A DNA stretch of 64,000 bases from Halothiobacillus neapolitanus c2 (GCF_000024765.1 NC_013422.1:1507501-1571500); one strand, 5' to 3'. Positions 32,715 to 41,790 are shown, counted from the stretch's first letter. Notes: generated by a model not told the origin, from the letters alone. Numbers and translations: made by a program.

Positions 32715-35194
32715 CTAATACACCGCCAGACAAATGGCCATTGGCGGTCGCGGTAGGCGATAACCTGCCCGGATTTCACTTCGATCGCGCCCTGATCAGC
32801 GGTGTTGAACACTGGAATTTGTCGCTGCCGATAGCGTTGCAGCACCAAGGGATGCGGATGCCCGAAGGAGTTGAACTTACCGGCACTGATCACAGCCACT
32901 TCTGGCTGAACCGCAGCCAGGAATGGCGGCGAAGATGAGGTTTTCGAGCCATGATGCGGCACATAGAGCACATCTGATTTCAACGCAGTGCCACCTGAGT
33001 GCGCATCAATGAGCGCTTGCTCTGCCTCAGCTTCGATATCGCCGGTCAACAAGACGCTTCCGGCACGACTCTGGATGACAAGCACACAGGAACGATTGTT
33101 ATCGCTACGACTGTCCAGTGAAGCCTGATAGGTTGCAAAATCCACCCCATCCCACTGCCAATGCGCTCCATCACGACAAGATGTGCTACCGAAGCCCGGC
33201 AGCGGCTCCCCACTGATTACCGGAACATGAGGATAAACCGTCAGCACGCTGGACAATCCACCCATATGGTCGCGCGCATGGTGACTGATGACGATTTGAT
33301 TCAGCTCCGAGACATGCAGTGCGCGCAACGCAGGCACAACCGTTCGCTCGCCCGCGTCACTGCCACCGAATGCCGGCCCCGCGTCGTACAGCATCGCGTG
33401 GCGCGCGGTATGGATAACCACAGCCAACCCCTGCCCCACATCCAGAAACCAGATATCGGCCTCGCCATCCGGAATCGGTGCCGGTCGATAGAATACCGCG
33501 GGCAAACACAGCACGAGGCCAAGATATCGGGCAGGCCAGAATTTAGGCATCAACATCCAGGCCACACCAAGCGAGGCCAGCAACAGCGTCCATCCAGCGG
33601 GGGCGGCGATGTGGCTATCTGGCAGCGTCAACCGCAACCACTCAAGAAAGCCGAACAAGCCATGTGTCAGGACGTTGATCGGCCACATCAGGACTGCCGC
33701 AACCGAAGGCAACATACTGACGAACGCCATGACCAGCAGGGAAAGCGGCGTAATTACAAAAGTAATCACCGGCACAGCCAAGATATTGGCGGGTAAGGAC
33801 GACCAGGCCACACGGTCGAACAGCCACCAGACGATAGGCAGCAAGGCGAGCGTGATAATGATCTGCAGGCGGAATCCATCGCGCCAGAACGCGAGCGCGG
33901 GGCGGTACTGCAACCAGAGCAGCATGATCAACACCGCACCAAAGGAGAGCCAGAACCCCGCCGTGAGCGCATTGAACGGATCAAGCAAGAGCACACCCAC
34001 CAGAGCGATCAGCCAGAGATCGAGCAATCGCCACGACCGCCCCAGCAGCAAGCCCGCCAACAAAATCGTGATCATCAGTGCCGTGCGTTCGGTCGGTACA
34101 GACATCCCCGCCAGAAAGGCGTAGCCCCAAGCCGCAAAAACGGCCACCCCGGCGGCCACACGACGAGCGGGAAACCCTTCGCACCAGCGCGTGCGCGACC
34201 AAAGCCAGGCCGCGAGCCAAGCGAACAACCCGGAAACCATACCCACATGCAAACCCGAAATAGCCAGCAGATGATTCGTGCCAGTAGCCAGCAGCGTTTC
34301 CCAGTCGTTTTGACCCAGATAATCACTATCCCCGATGGTCAAACCCAGCAGTAAGCCTCGCCCTCGGTCCGGTGTGCCTTGTGATTGGGATATAGCCAGC
34401 AACTGCGCGCGCCAGTGCGAGCGAACCGATAACAGGTAGGCTGCAAATCCATCGCCTCTCTCGGCCAACAGTGTAGGCTTGCCATGAACCGATCCCGTTG
34501 CCGCGATACGCTGGGAAAACAACCAGCGCTCGTAGTCGAACCCGCCAGGGTTTGCGCTGCCATGAGGTGGTTTCAAGCGCAGATCAAATCGCCAGACCGC
34601 CCCACCGTGATACTCAACCTGTTCATTGGGCGGATAACGATGATAATCACCCACACGCAATCGCTGGCCGGTTGAATAAAATCGGCAAGCCGCATCGCTT
34701 TGGTTTCTATCAACTTGTACAACGCGCAACATCAACTGGGTCGCGTGCTTTGATGGACGCGGCAAGGCATCGATCATGGCCGTCACAGAGCAGGATACGG
34801 GCGCAAGCGATGACGGCGGCAACGACCGCACAAACGTACTGATGGCGGATAAAGACCACAACAAACCACTGAACACCGCTAAAGCAGGCACGGCAATGGT
34901 CCAGAAACGGGCAATAGTCGCCGATTGCTGTAAACGCAGAATCAAAAGAATCAACAAAACCAGAACCCAAAAGGCCACCAATGGGCGCAACAGGTCATCG
35001 GCCAACAGGTTGGCATGTAAAACTTTGGAGATGAGCGACGTCAGCCAGATCAGAGGCTTGGGCTGATCACTTGCCGCTTTCAATGGCGCCCAAGGCAGCA
35101 GCCAGGCACCCAGTGCGCCAACAGACCACGCCAGCAACCACAGTGAACTCAATCGTGTCGAGAAGTATCGATTTCGAACAAGCGTGCAACTCAT
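32672..35194 (-). CDS. comEC: DNA uptake channel ComEC/Rec2
   Basis: 840-residue inner membrane protein that carries transforming DNA into the cytoplasm. N-terminal TM helices and an OB-like domain are followed by the Competence domain (LLATGTNHLLAISGLHVGMVSG) and a C-terminal metallo-beta-lactamase-like domain (ISHHARDHMGGL; VLLTGDIEAEAEQ; YVPHHGSKTSS). The first metal motif reads SHHARDH in place of the usual SHxDxDH. The last 14 or so residues, after WRCI, are encoded by the terminal repeat of the MITE at 32457-32714, so the native C-terminus has been replaced. No other competence genes lie nearby. Confidence 0.9.
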   Translation of the reverse strand: MSCTLVRNRYFSTRLSSLWLLAWSVGALGAWLLPWAPLKAASDQPKPLIWLTSLISKVLHANLLADDLLRPLVAFWVLVLLILLILRLQQSATIARFWTIAVPALAVFSGLLWSLSAISTFVRSLPPSSLAPVSCSVTAMIDALPRPSKHATQLMLRVVQVDRNQSDAACRFYSTGQRLRVGDYHRYPPNEQVEYHGGAVWRFDLRLKPPHGSANPGGFDYERWLFSQRIAATGSVHGKPTLLAERGDGFAAYLLSVRSHWRAQLLAISQSQGTPDRGRGLLLGLTIGDSDYLGQNDWETLLATGTNHLLAISGLHVGMVSGLFAWLAAWLWSRTRWCEGFPARRVAAGVAVFAAWGYAFLAGMSVPTERTALMITILLAGLLLGRSWRLLDLWLIALVGVLLLDPFNALTAGFWLSFGAVLIMLLWLQYRPALAFWRDGFRLQIIITLALLPIVWWLFDRVAWSSLPANILAVPVITFVITPLSLLVMAFVSMLPSVAAVLMWPINVLTHGLFGFLEWLRLTLPDSHIAAPAGWTLLLASLGVAWMLMPKFWPARYLGLVLCLPAVFYRPAPIPDGEADIWFLDVGQGLAVVIHTARHAMLYDAGPAFGGSDAGERTVVPALRALHVSELNQIVISHHARDHMGGLSSVLTVYPHVPVISGEPLPGFGSTSCRDGAHWQWDGVDFATYQASLDSRSDNNRSCVLVIQSRAGSVLLTGDIEAEAEQALIDAHSGGTALKSDVLYVPHHGSKTSSSPPFLAAVQPEVAVISAGKFNSFGHPHPLVLQRYRQRQIPVFNTADQGAIEVKSGQVIAYRDRQWPFVWRCIREPLIESFVAETGF

Positions 35195-35251
35195 GGGGCA
35201 TATTCCAGCCGGAGGGCGCGTTTACATCGATTAGGCAGTAAGCGCAAAAGC

Positions 35252-36055
35252 CTAGCTTTTCAACCGGAAAGCCATGCCGCCGCTCGGCAGACGTTCCACA
35301 GTGAAACGGTCACTCAATTGCTGAGTAGACTCGGATGCACCCAGAATAAGCACACCCCAAGGCTGAAGAGAATTGGCAATATGCTCAATGATCTGCGCCT
35401 TGGTTTCACGTGCAAAATAAATCAACACGTTTCGACAGAAAACGATATCAAAACGCCCCAAGCCAACCGGCGGATCGAGCAGATTACCGACTTGAAAACG
35501 GACACGTCGCCGCACTTCCGGTTTGATTTTCCAACCGTGATCTACAACATCGAAAAATTGCTGTTTACGTGCCGCAGATAAGCCCCGCCCAAGCGACAAT
35601 TCATCGAAAATACCGGAGTTGGCCTGCTCCAATACTCGAGAAGACAAATCGGTACCGATAATTTCAACCGAAAATGGCGGTTTGATCTCGCTGACGAGCA
35701 TGCTGATCGAGTACGGCTCCTGCCCCGAAGAACAAGCCGCCGACCATATGCGAAGATTTTGCTTTTTTTTCGCCACCGCCTCAGGGAAAAAGACGTCACG
35801 CAACGCGGCGAAAGGATATTCATCCCGAAACCAGAGTGTTTCGTTGGTAGTCATTGCCTCGATGACCGCCTTGATCAGGGCAGGTTCGCGGCCATTGAGC
35901 AATCGCCCCATCAGTGCGTCAATGGACTCGATCTTCTGATCGCGCAACACGCGACTCAACCGGGTTTCCACCAGATACCGCTTATCAACGCCCAAAAGAA
36001 TGCCACTGCGCTTTTCGAGCAAGTCGCAAAACCTCTGGTATTGCTCGGCCTCCAT
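35252..36055 (-). CDS. cheR: Chemotaxis protein methyltransferase CheR
   Basis: 267-residue SAM-dependent methyltransferase that methylates glutamates of chemoreceptors. The N-terminal helical domain (residues about 1-70) binds receptor. MTTNETLWFRDEYPF and the SAM motif WSAACSSGQEPYSISML follow. RFDIVFCRNVLIYF and WGVLILGASES complete the fold. The gene starts 2 bp after the cheV stop, so the two are one operon. No receptors or cheA are in the window. Confidence 0.92.
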   Translation of the reverse strand: MEAEQYQRFCDLLEKRSGILLGVDKRYLVETRLSRVLRDQKIESIDALMGRLLNGREPALIKAVIEAMTTNETLWFRDEYPFAALRDVFFPEAVAKKKQNLRIWSAACSSGQEPYSISMLVSEIKPPFSVEIIGTDLSSRVLEQANSGIFDELSLGRGLSAARKQQFFDVVDHGWKIKPEVRRRVRFQVGNLLDPPVGLGRFDIVFCRNVLIYFARETKAQIIEHIANSLQPWGVLILGASESTQQLSDRFTVERLPSGGMAFRLKS

Positions 36056-36057
36056 CC

Positions 36058-36999
36058 CTATTTCGTCTCGACCAGATGTTGCGGTCGGTTACGGAGCGCC
36101 TCTGCGACGACCTTGGCCAGGTCGTCCGGGTGGAATTTGGCAATAAAACGGTCAGCACCGACGTTTTCGACCATGGCCTCGTTAAACACCCCACTCAACG
36201 ACGAGTGCAGGATGACATAAAGCGATTTCAGGCGAGGATCGCGGCGAATCTGGGTGGTGAGCGCATAGCCATCCATGATGGGCATCTCGATATCCGAGAT
36301 AACCAGAGCGACCCGGTCGAGCTGTTCGGGAGAATCGTCTGCCCAACGGCGCAAGGTATCAAACGCTTCCTTGCCATTGGTTGCCAGCACCGTTTCAAGC
36401 CCCATCTGCTTGAGCGTGTTGCGCACCTGATTGCGAGCAACCAGCGAATCATCGGCGACCAAGGCAATGCATTCTTTGGATGCCAAACCGCTGACTTGTT
36501 GCAATACATCGGCGGAAATTTCTTCGCGCGTACCGACCACTTTGGAGAAAATCTGCTCGACATCAATGATTTCAACGAGTGCTTTATCCACACGCGCCAC
36601 CGCGGTCAGGAAATTTGAGGTGTTCGTGCCGGTGGGCGGCGGCATGACTTCTTTCCAGGAAAGGTTGACGATGCGATCAACCGAATTGACCAGAAAGCCC
36701 TGAACCGCCCGGTTGTATTCCGTAATGATAACGAATGCCTCTTTCACATCTTCGGGGCTCATCCGCGGGCCGCCGATGGCATCGGACAAATCGATAATCG
36801 TAATGGTATGCCCCCGCACGTCCGCAATGCCACGCACCGATGAGGCCGCCTTGGGCACGTCGGTCAACTTGGGGCAGCGAATCACTTCGCGCACTTTAAA
36901 TACGTTGATCCCGAATCGCTGATCGTCAGCAAGGCCAAAAATCAACAACTCAAGTCGATTATGACCGGCAAGCTTGGTACGGGAATCAACCGATGACAT
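36058..36999 (-). CDS. cheV: Chemotaxis coupling protein CheV (CheW-REC)
   Basis: About 313 residues. The N-terminal CheW-like domain (LELLIFGLADDQRFGINVFKVREVIRCP...VRGHTITIIDLS) couples receptors to CheA. The C-terminal receiver (ALVADDSLVARNQV; phospho-acceptor Asp in LVISDIEMPIMDGY; Lys in IAKFHPDD) tunes coupling. The start is uncertain: ATG 36999, GTG 37014 and TTG 37026 are all in frame; none has an ideal SD, and the conserved region begins a few residues later. It is cotranscribed with cheR. Confidence 0.9.
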   Translation of the reverse strand: MSSVDSRTKLAGHNRLELLIFGLADDQRFGINVFKVREVIRCPKLTDVPKAASSVRGIADVRGHTITIIDLSDAIGGPRMSPEDVKEAFVIITEYNRAVQGFLVNSVDRIVNLSWKEVMPPPTGTNTSNFLTAVARVDKALVEIIDVEQIFSKVVGTREEISADVLQQVSGLASKECIALVADDSLVARNQVRNTLKQMGLETVLATNGKEAFDTLRRWADDSPEQLDRVALVISDIEMPIMDGYALTTQIRRDPRLKSLYVILHSSLSGVFNEAMVENVGADRFIAKFHPDDLAKVVAEALRNRPQHLVETK

Positions 37000-37026
37000 C
37001 ACATCTTTTTTCACGGTGATATTCAA

Positions 37027-37392
37027 CCTTGTTATGTAATTGGCGCAGTCTAGCGCTTTCCATCCACGATCACAGCGTTGTGCCGGACGACTCGAACGCT
37101 ATATCGGCCAAAAACGCATCTTCTTTAATTGGTAACCGTATTCGGCACAAAGCATACAGGCCACTCGATTCTGTTTTTCATAGCACAACCATGTATTCGA
37201 GGCATTCTCTCCCATATTGCCCTTTTCAATCCAGACGGAATTGCACTCGACATCATTTCTTGGTTGACGAGCGTCGGTTGTCAAAAAAATGTAACAACGA
37301 ACACGCATCATGAGTCAGTTATGGGCATCACGACCCATTGATTCTCGCGATCAATCCGAATATTGCCGTTATTTCTTTTGAGGCCTGCTGCC
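37027..37392. other. Divergent intergenic region cheV / sia operon
   Basis: 366 bp between divergent operons, so it should contain two promoters. I see a TTGACG at 37263 upstream of an A-run, possibly a -35 for the rightward operon, but no convincing -10 at the proper distance. No gene or clear repeat is present. Confidence 0.3.
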
Positions 37393-38604
37393 ATGTTGAG
37401 AGAGATCCGCTGCGCCGGTGACCTGGTGATTGAAGCGCGTGCCATTACACCGGACTTCAGAAATGAAGAGGTCTTGGCGTTGTTCGGCCAGCAGTCGAGC
37501 TTGACCCATCTCCCCGTGCTGATGACCGATGGTCGCCCCTTGGGTTTGATCAATCGGAACATCTTTCACAGCATGATGACCAAGCCCTACTATCCTGAAC
37601 TATATAGCCAGAAAAGCTGCATCACGTTTATGGATAAGGAGCCGTTGATCGTCGAAGCCAATCTGCGCATCGAACAGTTGACCGCACTGGCCGTGGAAGC
37701 GGGTAACAAAGTTTTTGCCGACGGATTCATCATCGTGCAGGACGGCAAATATCTGGGCATCGGTCAGGTACTCGACCTGATGCATGCCATGACCGAGTTG
37801 CAGGCACGACAACATCGTCAGTTGGTTGAAAGCATCGAATACGCCAGCGTGATTCAGCAATCACTGCTCAAGCCTTCGGAAATCGCGCTGGAACAAACTT
37901 TACCGGACAACCACTGGTTGATCTGGCAGCCGCGTGATGTGGTTGGCGGAGATATTTTCCATTTCAGTCAACGCGAAGACGGCTTTCTGGCCATCTTGTT
38001 CGATTGTACCGGGCACGGTGTACCGGGCGCATTCATGACCCTGATTGCCGAATCAGCACTTGAACAGGCGCTCAATCAGCTGGGTGATCGCAACCCTGCC
38101 GCGCTCATGGCAACAATCAACCAGCACATCAAACATGCGCTGAACCAGCACCAGGACGGCAACAGGGAAAACTCGGACGATGGTCTGGACGGCCTCATCC
38201 TCCGATACGAGCGCAGTAAACGCCAAATCACCTATGCCGGCGCGCACAGCGTTCTGTATTCCCTGAACATCGAAAACGACGCACCCATCACCTTACATAC
38301 CGGTGACCGAAAAGGAGTGGGCTACGCCAGCACGCCGCTCGATTTCAAATGGCATAACCACACCATCGCCATCGACGAACCCTCTCGCGTTTTCATGCTG
38401 ACCGATGGAGTGATCGACCAGATTGGCGGGCCGAGAAAAATTGCCTTCGGCAAAAAGCGACTCACACAGTTTCTAACCGAACAACGGCAAATCGAAATGC
38501 CACAGCAAAAACAGCGTTTCATAGAAACATTCAGTCACTATCAGGGCACGCAGACAAGACGAGATGATGTCACCCTGCTGGCGCTGAGTGTCACGCCGGC
38601 CTGA
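37393..38604 (+). CDS. SiaA-like PP2C-type phosphatase with CBS-like input domain
   Basis: 403-residue cytoplasmic serine phosphatase. Residues of about 10-130 are a CBS-like sensory domain (VLMTDGRPLGLINRNIF; CITFMDKEPLIVE). A linker helix (ELQARQHRQLVESIEYASVIQQSLL) leads to the SpoIIE/PP2C domain with metal motifs RDVVGGDIF (181-189), DCTGHGVPGA (204-213), FMLTDGVIDQIGG and TRRDDVTLL. In Pseudomonas SiaA, a membrane phosphatase, dephosphorylates SiaC; here a soluble sensor replaces the membrane input. I start at 37393 behind GAGG. First gene of the siaABCD-type operon. Confidence 0.85.
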   Translation: MLREIRCAGDLVIEARAITPDFRNEEVLALFGQQSSLTHLPVLMTDGRPLGLINRNIFHSMMTKPYYPELYSQKSCITFMDKEPLIVEANLRIEQLTALAVEAGNKVFADGFIIVQDGKYLGIGQVLDLMHAMTELQARQHRQLVESIEYASVIQQSLLKPSEIALEQTLPDNHWLIWQPRDVVGGDIFHFSQREDGFLAILFDCTGHGVPGAFMTLIAESALEQALNQLGDRNPAALMATINQHIKHALNQHQDGNRENSDDGLDGLILRYERSKRQITYAGAHSVLYSLNIENDAPITLHTGDRKGVGYASTPLDFKWHNHTIAIDEPSRVFMLTDGVIDQIGGPRKIAFGKKRLTQFLTEQRQIEMPQQKQRFIETFSHYQGTQTRRDDVTLLALSVTPA

Positions 38605-38675
38605 GTCCCAACACTGAACAGAATCACCCCTAACCGCCGCCGCATCAAATGCAGGAAGAAGCAGGAATACGCCTC

Positions 38676-39236
38676 ATGACTGAACACGACACACCGATTG
38701 CACCGCCCTGCTTTCCCGGGCTGGCGGAAGATCTTATCTTCTTTTACGCGGGTTATTTTTCTCAGAACATTATCAACGCCATCGGTGATGCCGTGCGTTT
38801 GCGCATGGAACAGTCGGAGGCATCGAGCAGCGTGCGGCGCAAGATTTTTTCTACCTTCATCGAGATGGCGCAGAACATCGTGCACTACTCGAGTGATGCC
38901 CTCACCCCGCCAGATCAGGCAACGCTGGAAATGCGTGCCGGTTCGGTGATGGTGACGCATGCCGACGGCCGGTTCTACATCCTCTGCGCCAACCCGGTCG
39001 ACGCCGAATTCGCAGAGCAACTCAAACCGCTGTTGGACCCTTTGCGGGTTATGACGACAGAGCAAATCAAAAATGCCTATCGGCAAACGCTGCGCAGTAG
39101 CGACAGTTCAGAAAACAGCAAAGGTTCGGGCCTGGGCTTTCTCACCATCGCCAAGGACAGCTCGGCTCCGCTTGAGTACGGCTTTACACCCGCTGCCCAT
39201 GGCATGTTGATGTTCACACTCAAGGCCACCATTTAA
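38676..39236 (+). CDS. SiaB-like protein kinase
   Basis: 186-residue protein of the SiaB family, GHKL-type kinases that phosphorylate the SiaC-like switch protein. Visible are FIEMAQNIVHYSSD (N-box-like), then SENSKGSGLGFLTIAKDS (G2-box-like). I chose the ATG at 38676, 9 nt after AGGA; the ATG at 38649 has no ribosome-binding site. It follows the phosphatase gene and precedes siaC, so kinase, phosphatase and substrate are encoded together as in the Pseudomonas system. Confidence 0.82.
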   Translation: MTEHDTPIAPPCFPGLAEDLIFFYAGYFSQNIINAIGDAVRLRMEQSEASSSVRRKIFSTFIEMAQNIVHYSSDALTPPDQATLEMRAGSVMVTHADGRFYILCANPVDAEFAEQLKPLLDPLRVMTTEQIKNAYRQTLRSSDSSENSKGSGLGFLTIAKDSSAPLEYGFTPAAHGMLMFTLKATI

Positions 39237-39262
39237 CTTTTCACGCATCAGGATTCCGAACA

Positions 39263-39646
39263 ATGGAAAAATTTTATCTCGCGGCGACCAACAACACCCC
39301 GGAGGTGGATTTTGATTTTCCGCAACGAAGGCTATCACTCAAGGGTGAGTCGTATCCAGAAAGCGCCGCTGCCTTTTACGGCGACATTCTGACGAAAACG
39401 AACGCGTTCCTAGATACGCTGGACCAAGAAAAGATCGACGTCAGTATTCAGCTTTTATACTTCAACAGTTCCAGCACAAAAATGTTGTTCAGCTTTTTCG
39501 AGATGCTGTACCAGGCAGCGGAGGCCGGCAATGCGGTGAGGCTGGATTGGTACCACGACGTGGACGATGAAACTATTCTGGAGTTCGGACTGGAACTGGC
39601 CGAGGACTTCCCTGCCATTGAATTCCACGCCCACGCCGTTGAATGA
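39263..39646 (+). CDS. SiaC-like switch protein (DUF1987)
   Basis: 127-residue DUF1987 protein. Landmarks are EVDFDFPQRRLSLKGESYPE, QLLYFNSSSTKMLFSFFEML and WYHDVDDETILEFGLELAED. The SSST segment corresponds to the region of the phosphorylated threonine in Pseudomonas SiaC. Unphosphorylated SiaC binds and activates the diguanylate cyclase SiaD; SiaB phosphorylation stops this. AGGA lies 9 nt before the ATG. It overlaps the cyclase gene (ATGA). Confidence 0.87.
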   Translation: MEKFYLAATNNTPEVDFDFPQRRLSLKGESYPESAAAFYGDILTKTNAFLDTLDQEKIDVSIQLLYFNSSSTKMLFSFFEMLYQAAEAGNAVRLDWYHDVDDETILEFGLELAEDFPAIEFHAHAVE

Positions 39647-40386
39647 TAATGACCACTCAAGACGCATACGCTCCGGACTTGTTTGAACGCGAAATAACGG
39701 TCCTGAACAAGGCGAAACAGGCTAAAGTTAATTTTTCGTCGCACGCCGATCACTCGGCATTATCGGAATTGATTGACGAATATGAACGCGTGATCCGCGA
39801 AATGCGTCGGGTCATCGCCCATTCGGACAGAACCGAGCGTGAACTCAATAATGCGAACCAGCGTTTGCGCGAACTGACCGAGGCGTTGACATTCCAGAAC
39901 CGTCACGATGGCTTAACAAGGTTGTTGAACCGCACGACGCTTATCAATGAGGCGGAACAACTTCTCAAAACGACCAAATCCGCTCTGATCATGATCGATA
40001 TCGATCACTTCAAGCAGATCAATGATCGCTACGGCCATCCCACGGGCGATAGAGTGCTCGTCGGATTGGCGGATACGCTGCGCTCGATAATACAGCCACC
40101 CGCGCTATGCGGACGTCTCGGCGGAGAAGAATTCGCCATCGTCTTACCCACGAATCAACTCGAAGAAGTCATCAGTCTGGCCGAGAAAATCAGCGAGGAG
40201 ATCAGAAATCTGCGTTGCGAAAGCGAACTCGGCCTGCGCATGACAGCCTCGCTCAGCATTACCTTGGCGAGACCCGGCGTGAACTTCGACACACTCTATC
40301 TTTGCGGCGACGATGCCCTGTACAGGGCCAAGCACGATGGTCGAAACCGGATCGAAGTCGTCCCCCATCCGCTCAACCCCACGTGA
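39643..40386 (+). CDS. SiaD-like diguanylate cyclase (GGEEF)
   Basis: 247-residue cytoplasmic cyclase producing c-di-GMP. An N-terminal helical coiled coil (ELIDEYERVIREMRRVIAH, TERELNNANQRLRELTEAL) is the likely SiaC contact. The GGDEF domain has HDGLTRLLNR, MIDIDHFKQINDRYGHPTGD and the active site GRLGGEEFAIVLP. The RxxD inhibitory site before GGEEF is absent, so product feedback is unlikely; control should come from SiaC. The start overlaps siaC by 4 bp. It should link the operon to biofilm or aggregation control. Confidence 0.87.
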   Translation: MIMTTQDAYAPDLFEREITVLNKAKQAKVNFSSHADHSALSELIDEYERVIREMRRVIAHSDRTERELNNANQRLRELTEALTFQNRHDGLTRLLNRTTLINEAEQLLKTTKSALIMIDIDHFKQINDRYGHPTGDRVLVGLADTLRSIIQPPALCGRLGGEEFAIVLPTNQLEEVISLAEKISEEIRNLRCESELGLRMTASLSITLARPGVNFDTLYLCGDDALYRAKHDGRNRIEVVPHPLNPT

Positions 40387-40434
40387 TGATCCCGCATAAT
40401 TCAAGACTCAAAGAAAGAGCTCTTCCCTGCTAAG

Positions 40435-40705
40435 CTAGTGTACTGTTTCGCTCTTGGAGGTACTTTCAGAGCCCTCCGATTGCGTCAGGACAAGGCGCCG
40501 TGCGCAGGCAATAGCCATACCCTTGGCAAGCACGGCAACGCCGTCATGGCGCATTCGGAGGTCTCCCTTCGGGCGAGCCGCTGGCCGATCATCTGCGGTG
40601 TTGCGCCCGCTTGCAAGGGGGCGGCCCTTGCTGCGCGAGCGCGCCTTGCATCTAATCGGCCAGCGGCTCGCTCAATGTGCCTCCAAGAACGAAATAGTAC
40701 ACTAG
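40435..40705. mobile_element. MITE-like element, family C, IS630-type ends (about 270 bp)
   Basis: Outer inverted repeats of about 29 bp: CTAGTGTACTGTTTCGCTCT at the left and the complement of AGAACGAAATAGTACACTAG at the right, with a few mismatches. An inner repeat GAGCCGCTGGCCGAT / ATCGGCCAGCGGCTC makes most of it a long palindrome. Both tips lie in CTAG, so a TA (or CTAG) duplication typical of IS630/mariner targets is likely. Open frames inside have no start signals. It fills the gap between the sia operon and pldA. Confidence 0.72.
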
Positions 40706-40732
40706 TGTTGGTACAAAAAATGGAATACCGTC

Positions 40733-41725
40733 ATGAAACGCGCTTACTGGATTCTCACTTCGGCAGTATTCCTATCACCATCGGCACACGCATCAGACTG
40801 GCAGGAATGCGCCTCCATCACGGGAGACTCGGCCCGATTGGCCTGCTATGACAAATTAGCAAAGGTAGAACCAACACATGCAGTGCCTACGGATCATGTG
40901 CAAAATCCAGTAGCGCCGGACGATACGTCATCCGCGCCAGTGCCTCAGGCCAAGGCACTGAACAAGCGCATTGATCAGGAAAAGCAAGCCAATTCAAACG
41001 CTTTCCTGATGCGCGCCTACAAACCAAACTACTTTCTGCCGGTGACGTACACAACCAACCGTCTGGATAACCCCGTCTACGATTTCAAACCCCAGCAGAT
41101 CGAGTCCAAATTCCAGCTTTCCTTCCAGTTCAATTGGTGGGATCACCCTTTTGGTACCGACTCACGGTTTTATTTTGCCTATACGCAGCTTTCATTGTGG
41201 CAAACCTACAACACCGAATCCGCCCCGTTCCGAGAAACCAACTACGAGCCAGAGGCGGGGCTGGATGTCACCATCAATCAGGATTTAATGGGATTAAATT
41301 TCCGCAAGGTGCGGGCCAGTTTCATCCATCAATCGAATGGTCAGGGCGGTTTGCGTTCCAGGAGTTGGAATCGCTTGGCGTTGCAAACGGCATTTGGTCG
41401 GGGAAATTTCGCCGGAGCCTTGCGCGGCTGGTACCGGATTCCCGAATCACGGGCCACAGATGACAATCCCGACATCACCGATTACCTGGGATACGGCGAT
41501 TTATTACTGGCCTACAAATTCCCTACCGGCACGCTTTCTGCCACCTTGAGAAACAATCTCAAATCGAACAATCGCGGCTCAATCGAAATTGATTACAGCT
41601 TTCCGCTCAACAAGCACATCAAGGGCTATGTTCAGTATTTCAATGGCTACGGTGAGTCTCTGATTGATTACAACCGCTCGATAAACCGCATAGGTATCGG
41701 TATCGCATTGACAGACTGGCTGTAA
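40733..41725 (+). CDS. pldA: Outer membrane phospholipase A
   Basis: OMPLA, a calcium-dependent dimeric barrel enzyme hydrolysing phospholipids misplaced in the outer leaflet. 330 residues with signal peptide MKRAYWILTSAVFLSPSAHA, a non-barrel N-terminal segment of about 80 residues, then the barrel. The catalytic triad is visible in FIHQSNGQ and RSRSWNR: His and Ser two residues apart, Asn 12 after Ser, the same spacing as in the E. coli enzyme. The C-terminal strand ends ALTDWL. The upstream MITE at 40435-40705 ends 27 bp before the start codon, so it may supply or disturb the promoter. Confidence 0.9.
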   Translation: MKRAYWILTSAVFLSPSAHASDWQECASITGDSARLACYDKLAKVEPTHAVPTDHVQNPVAPDDTSSAPVPQAKALNKRIDQEKQANSNAFLMRAYKPNYFLPVTYTTNRLDNPVYDFKPQQIESKFQLSFQFNWWDHPFGTDSRFYFAYTQLSLWQTYNTESAPFRETNYEPEAGLDVTINQDLMGLNFRKVRASFIHQSNGQGGLRSRSWNRLALQTAFGRGNFAGALRGWYRIPESRATDDNPDITDYLGYGDLLLAYKFPTGTLSATLRNNLKSNNRGSIEIDYSFPLNKHIKGYVQYFNGYGESLIDYNRSINRIGIGIALTDWL

Positions 41726-41742
41726 ACCCATCAAAGCGGACA

Positions 41743-41790
41743 AGGCATTAATAACCATAAGTTTCAAAAGGTTATTAAAAGCCCAATGCC
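41743..41790. terminator. Possible pldA terminator in the 41726-42089 gap
   Basis: GGCATT..AATAACC and GGTTATT..AATGCC form an interrupted stem 17 bp after the pldA stop. There is no clean T-run, so efficiency is doubtful. The rest of the 364-bp gap is AT-rich (A-run around 41850) and likely holds the promoter of the following efflux operon; no gene is seen. Confidence 0.4.

Noticed and set aside
32448-32756. Small frames inside the family B element
   Set aside because: Short, on both strands of a palindromic element, without start signals.
40438-40851. Rightward frame of 137 codons through the family C element
   Set aside because: Made mostly of inverted-repeat DNA and runs out of frame into pldA; no SD.
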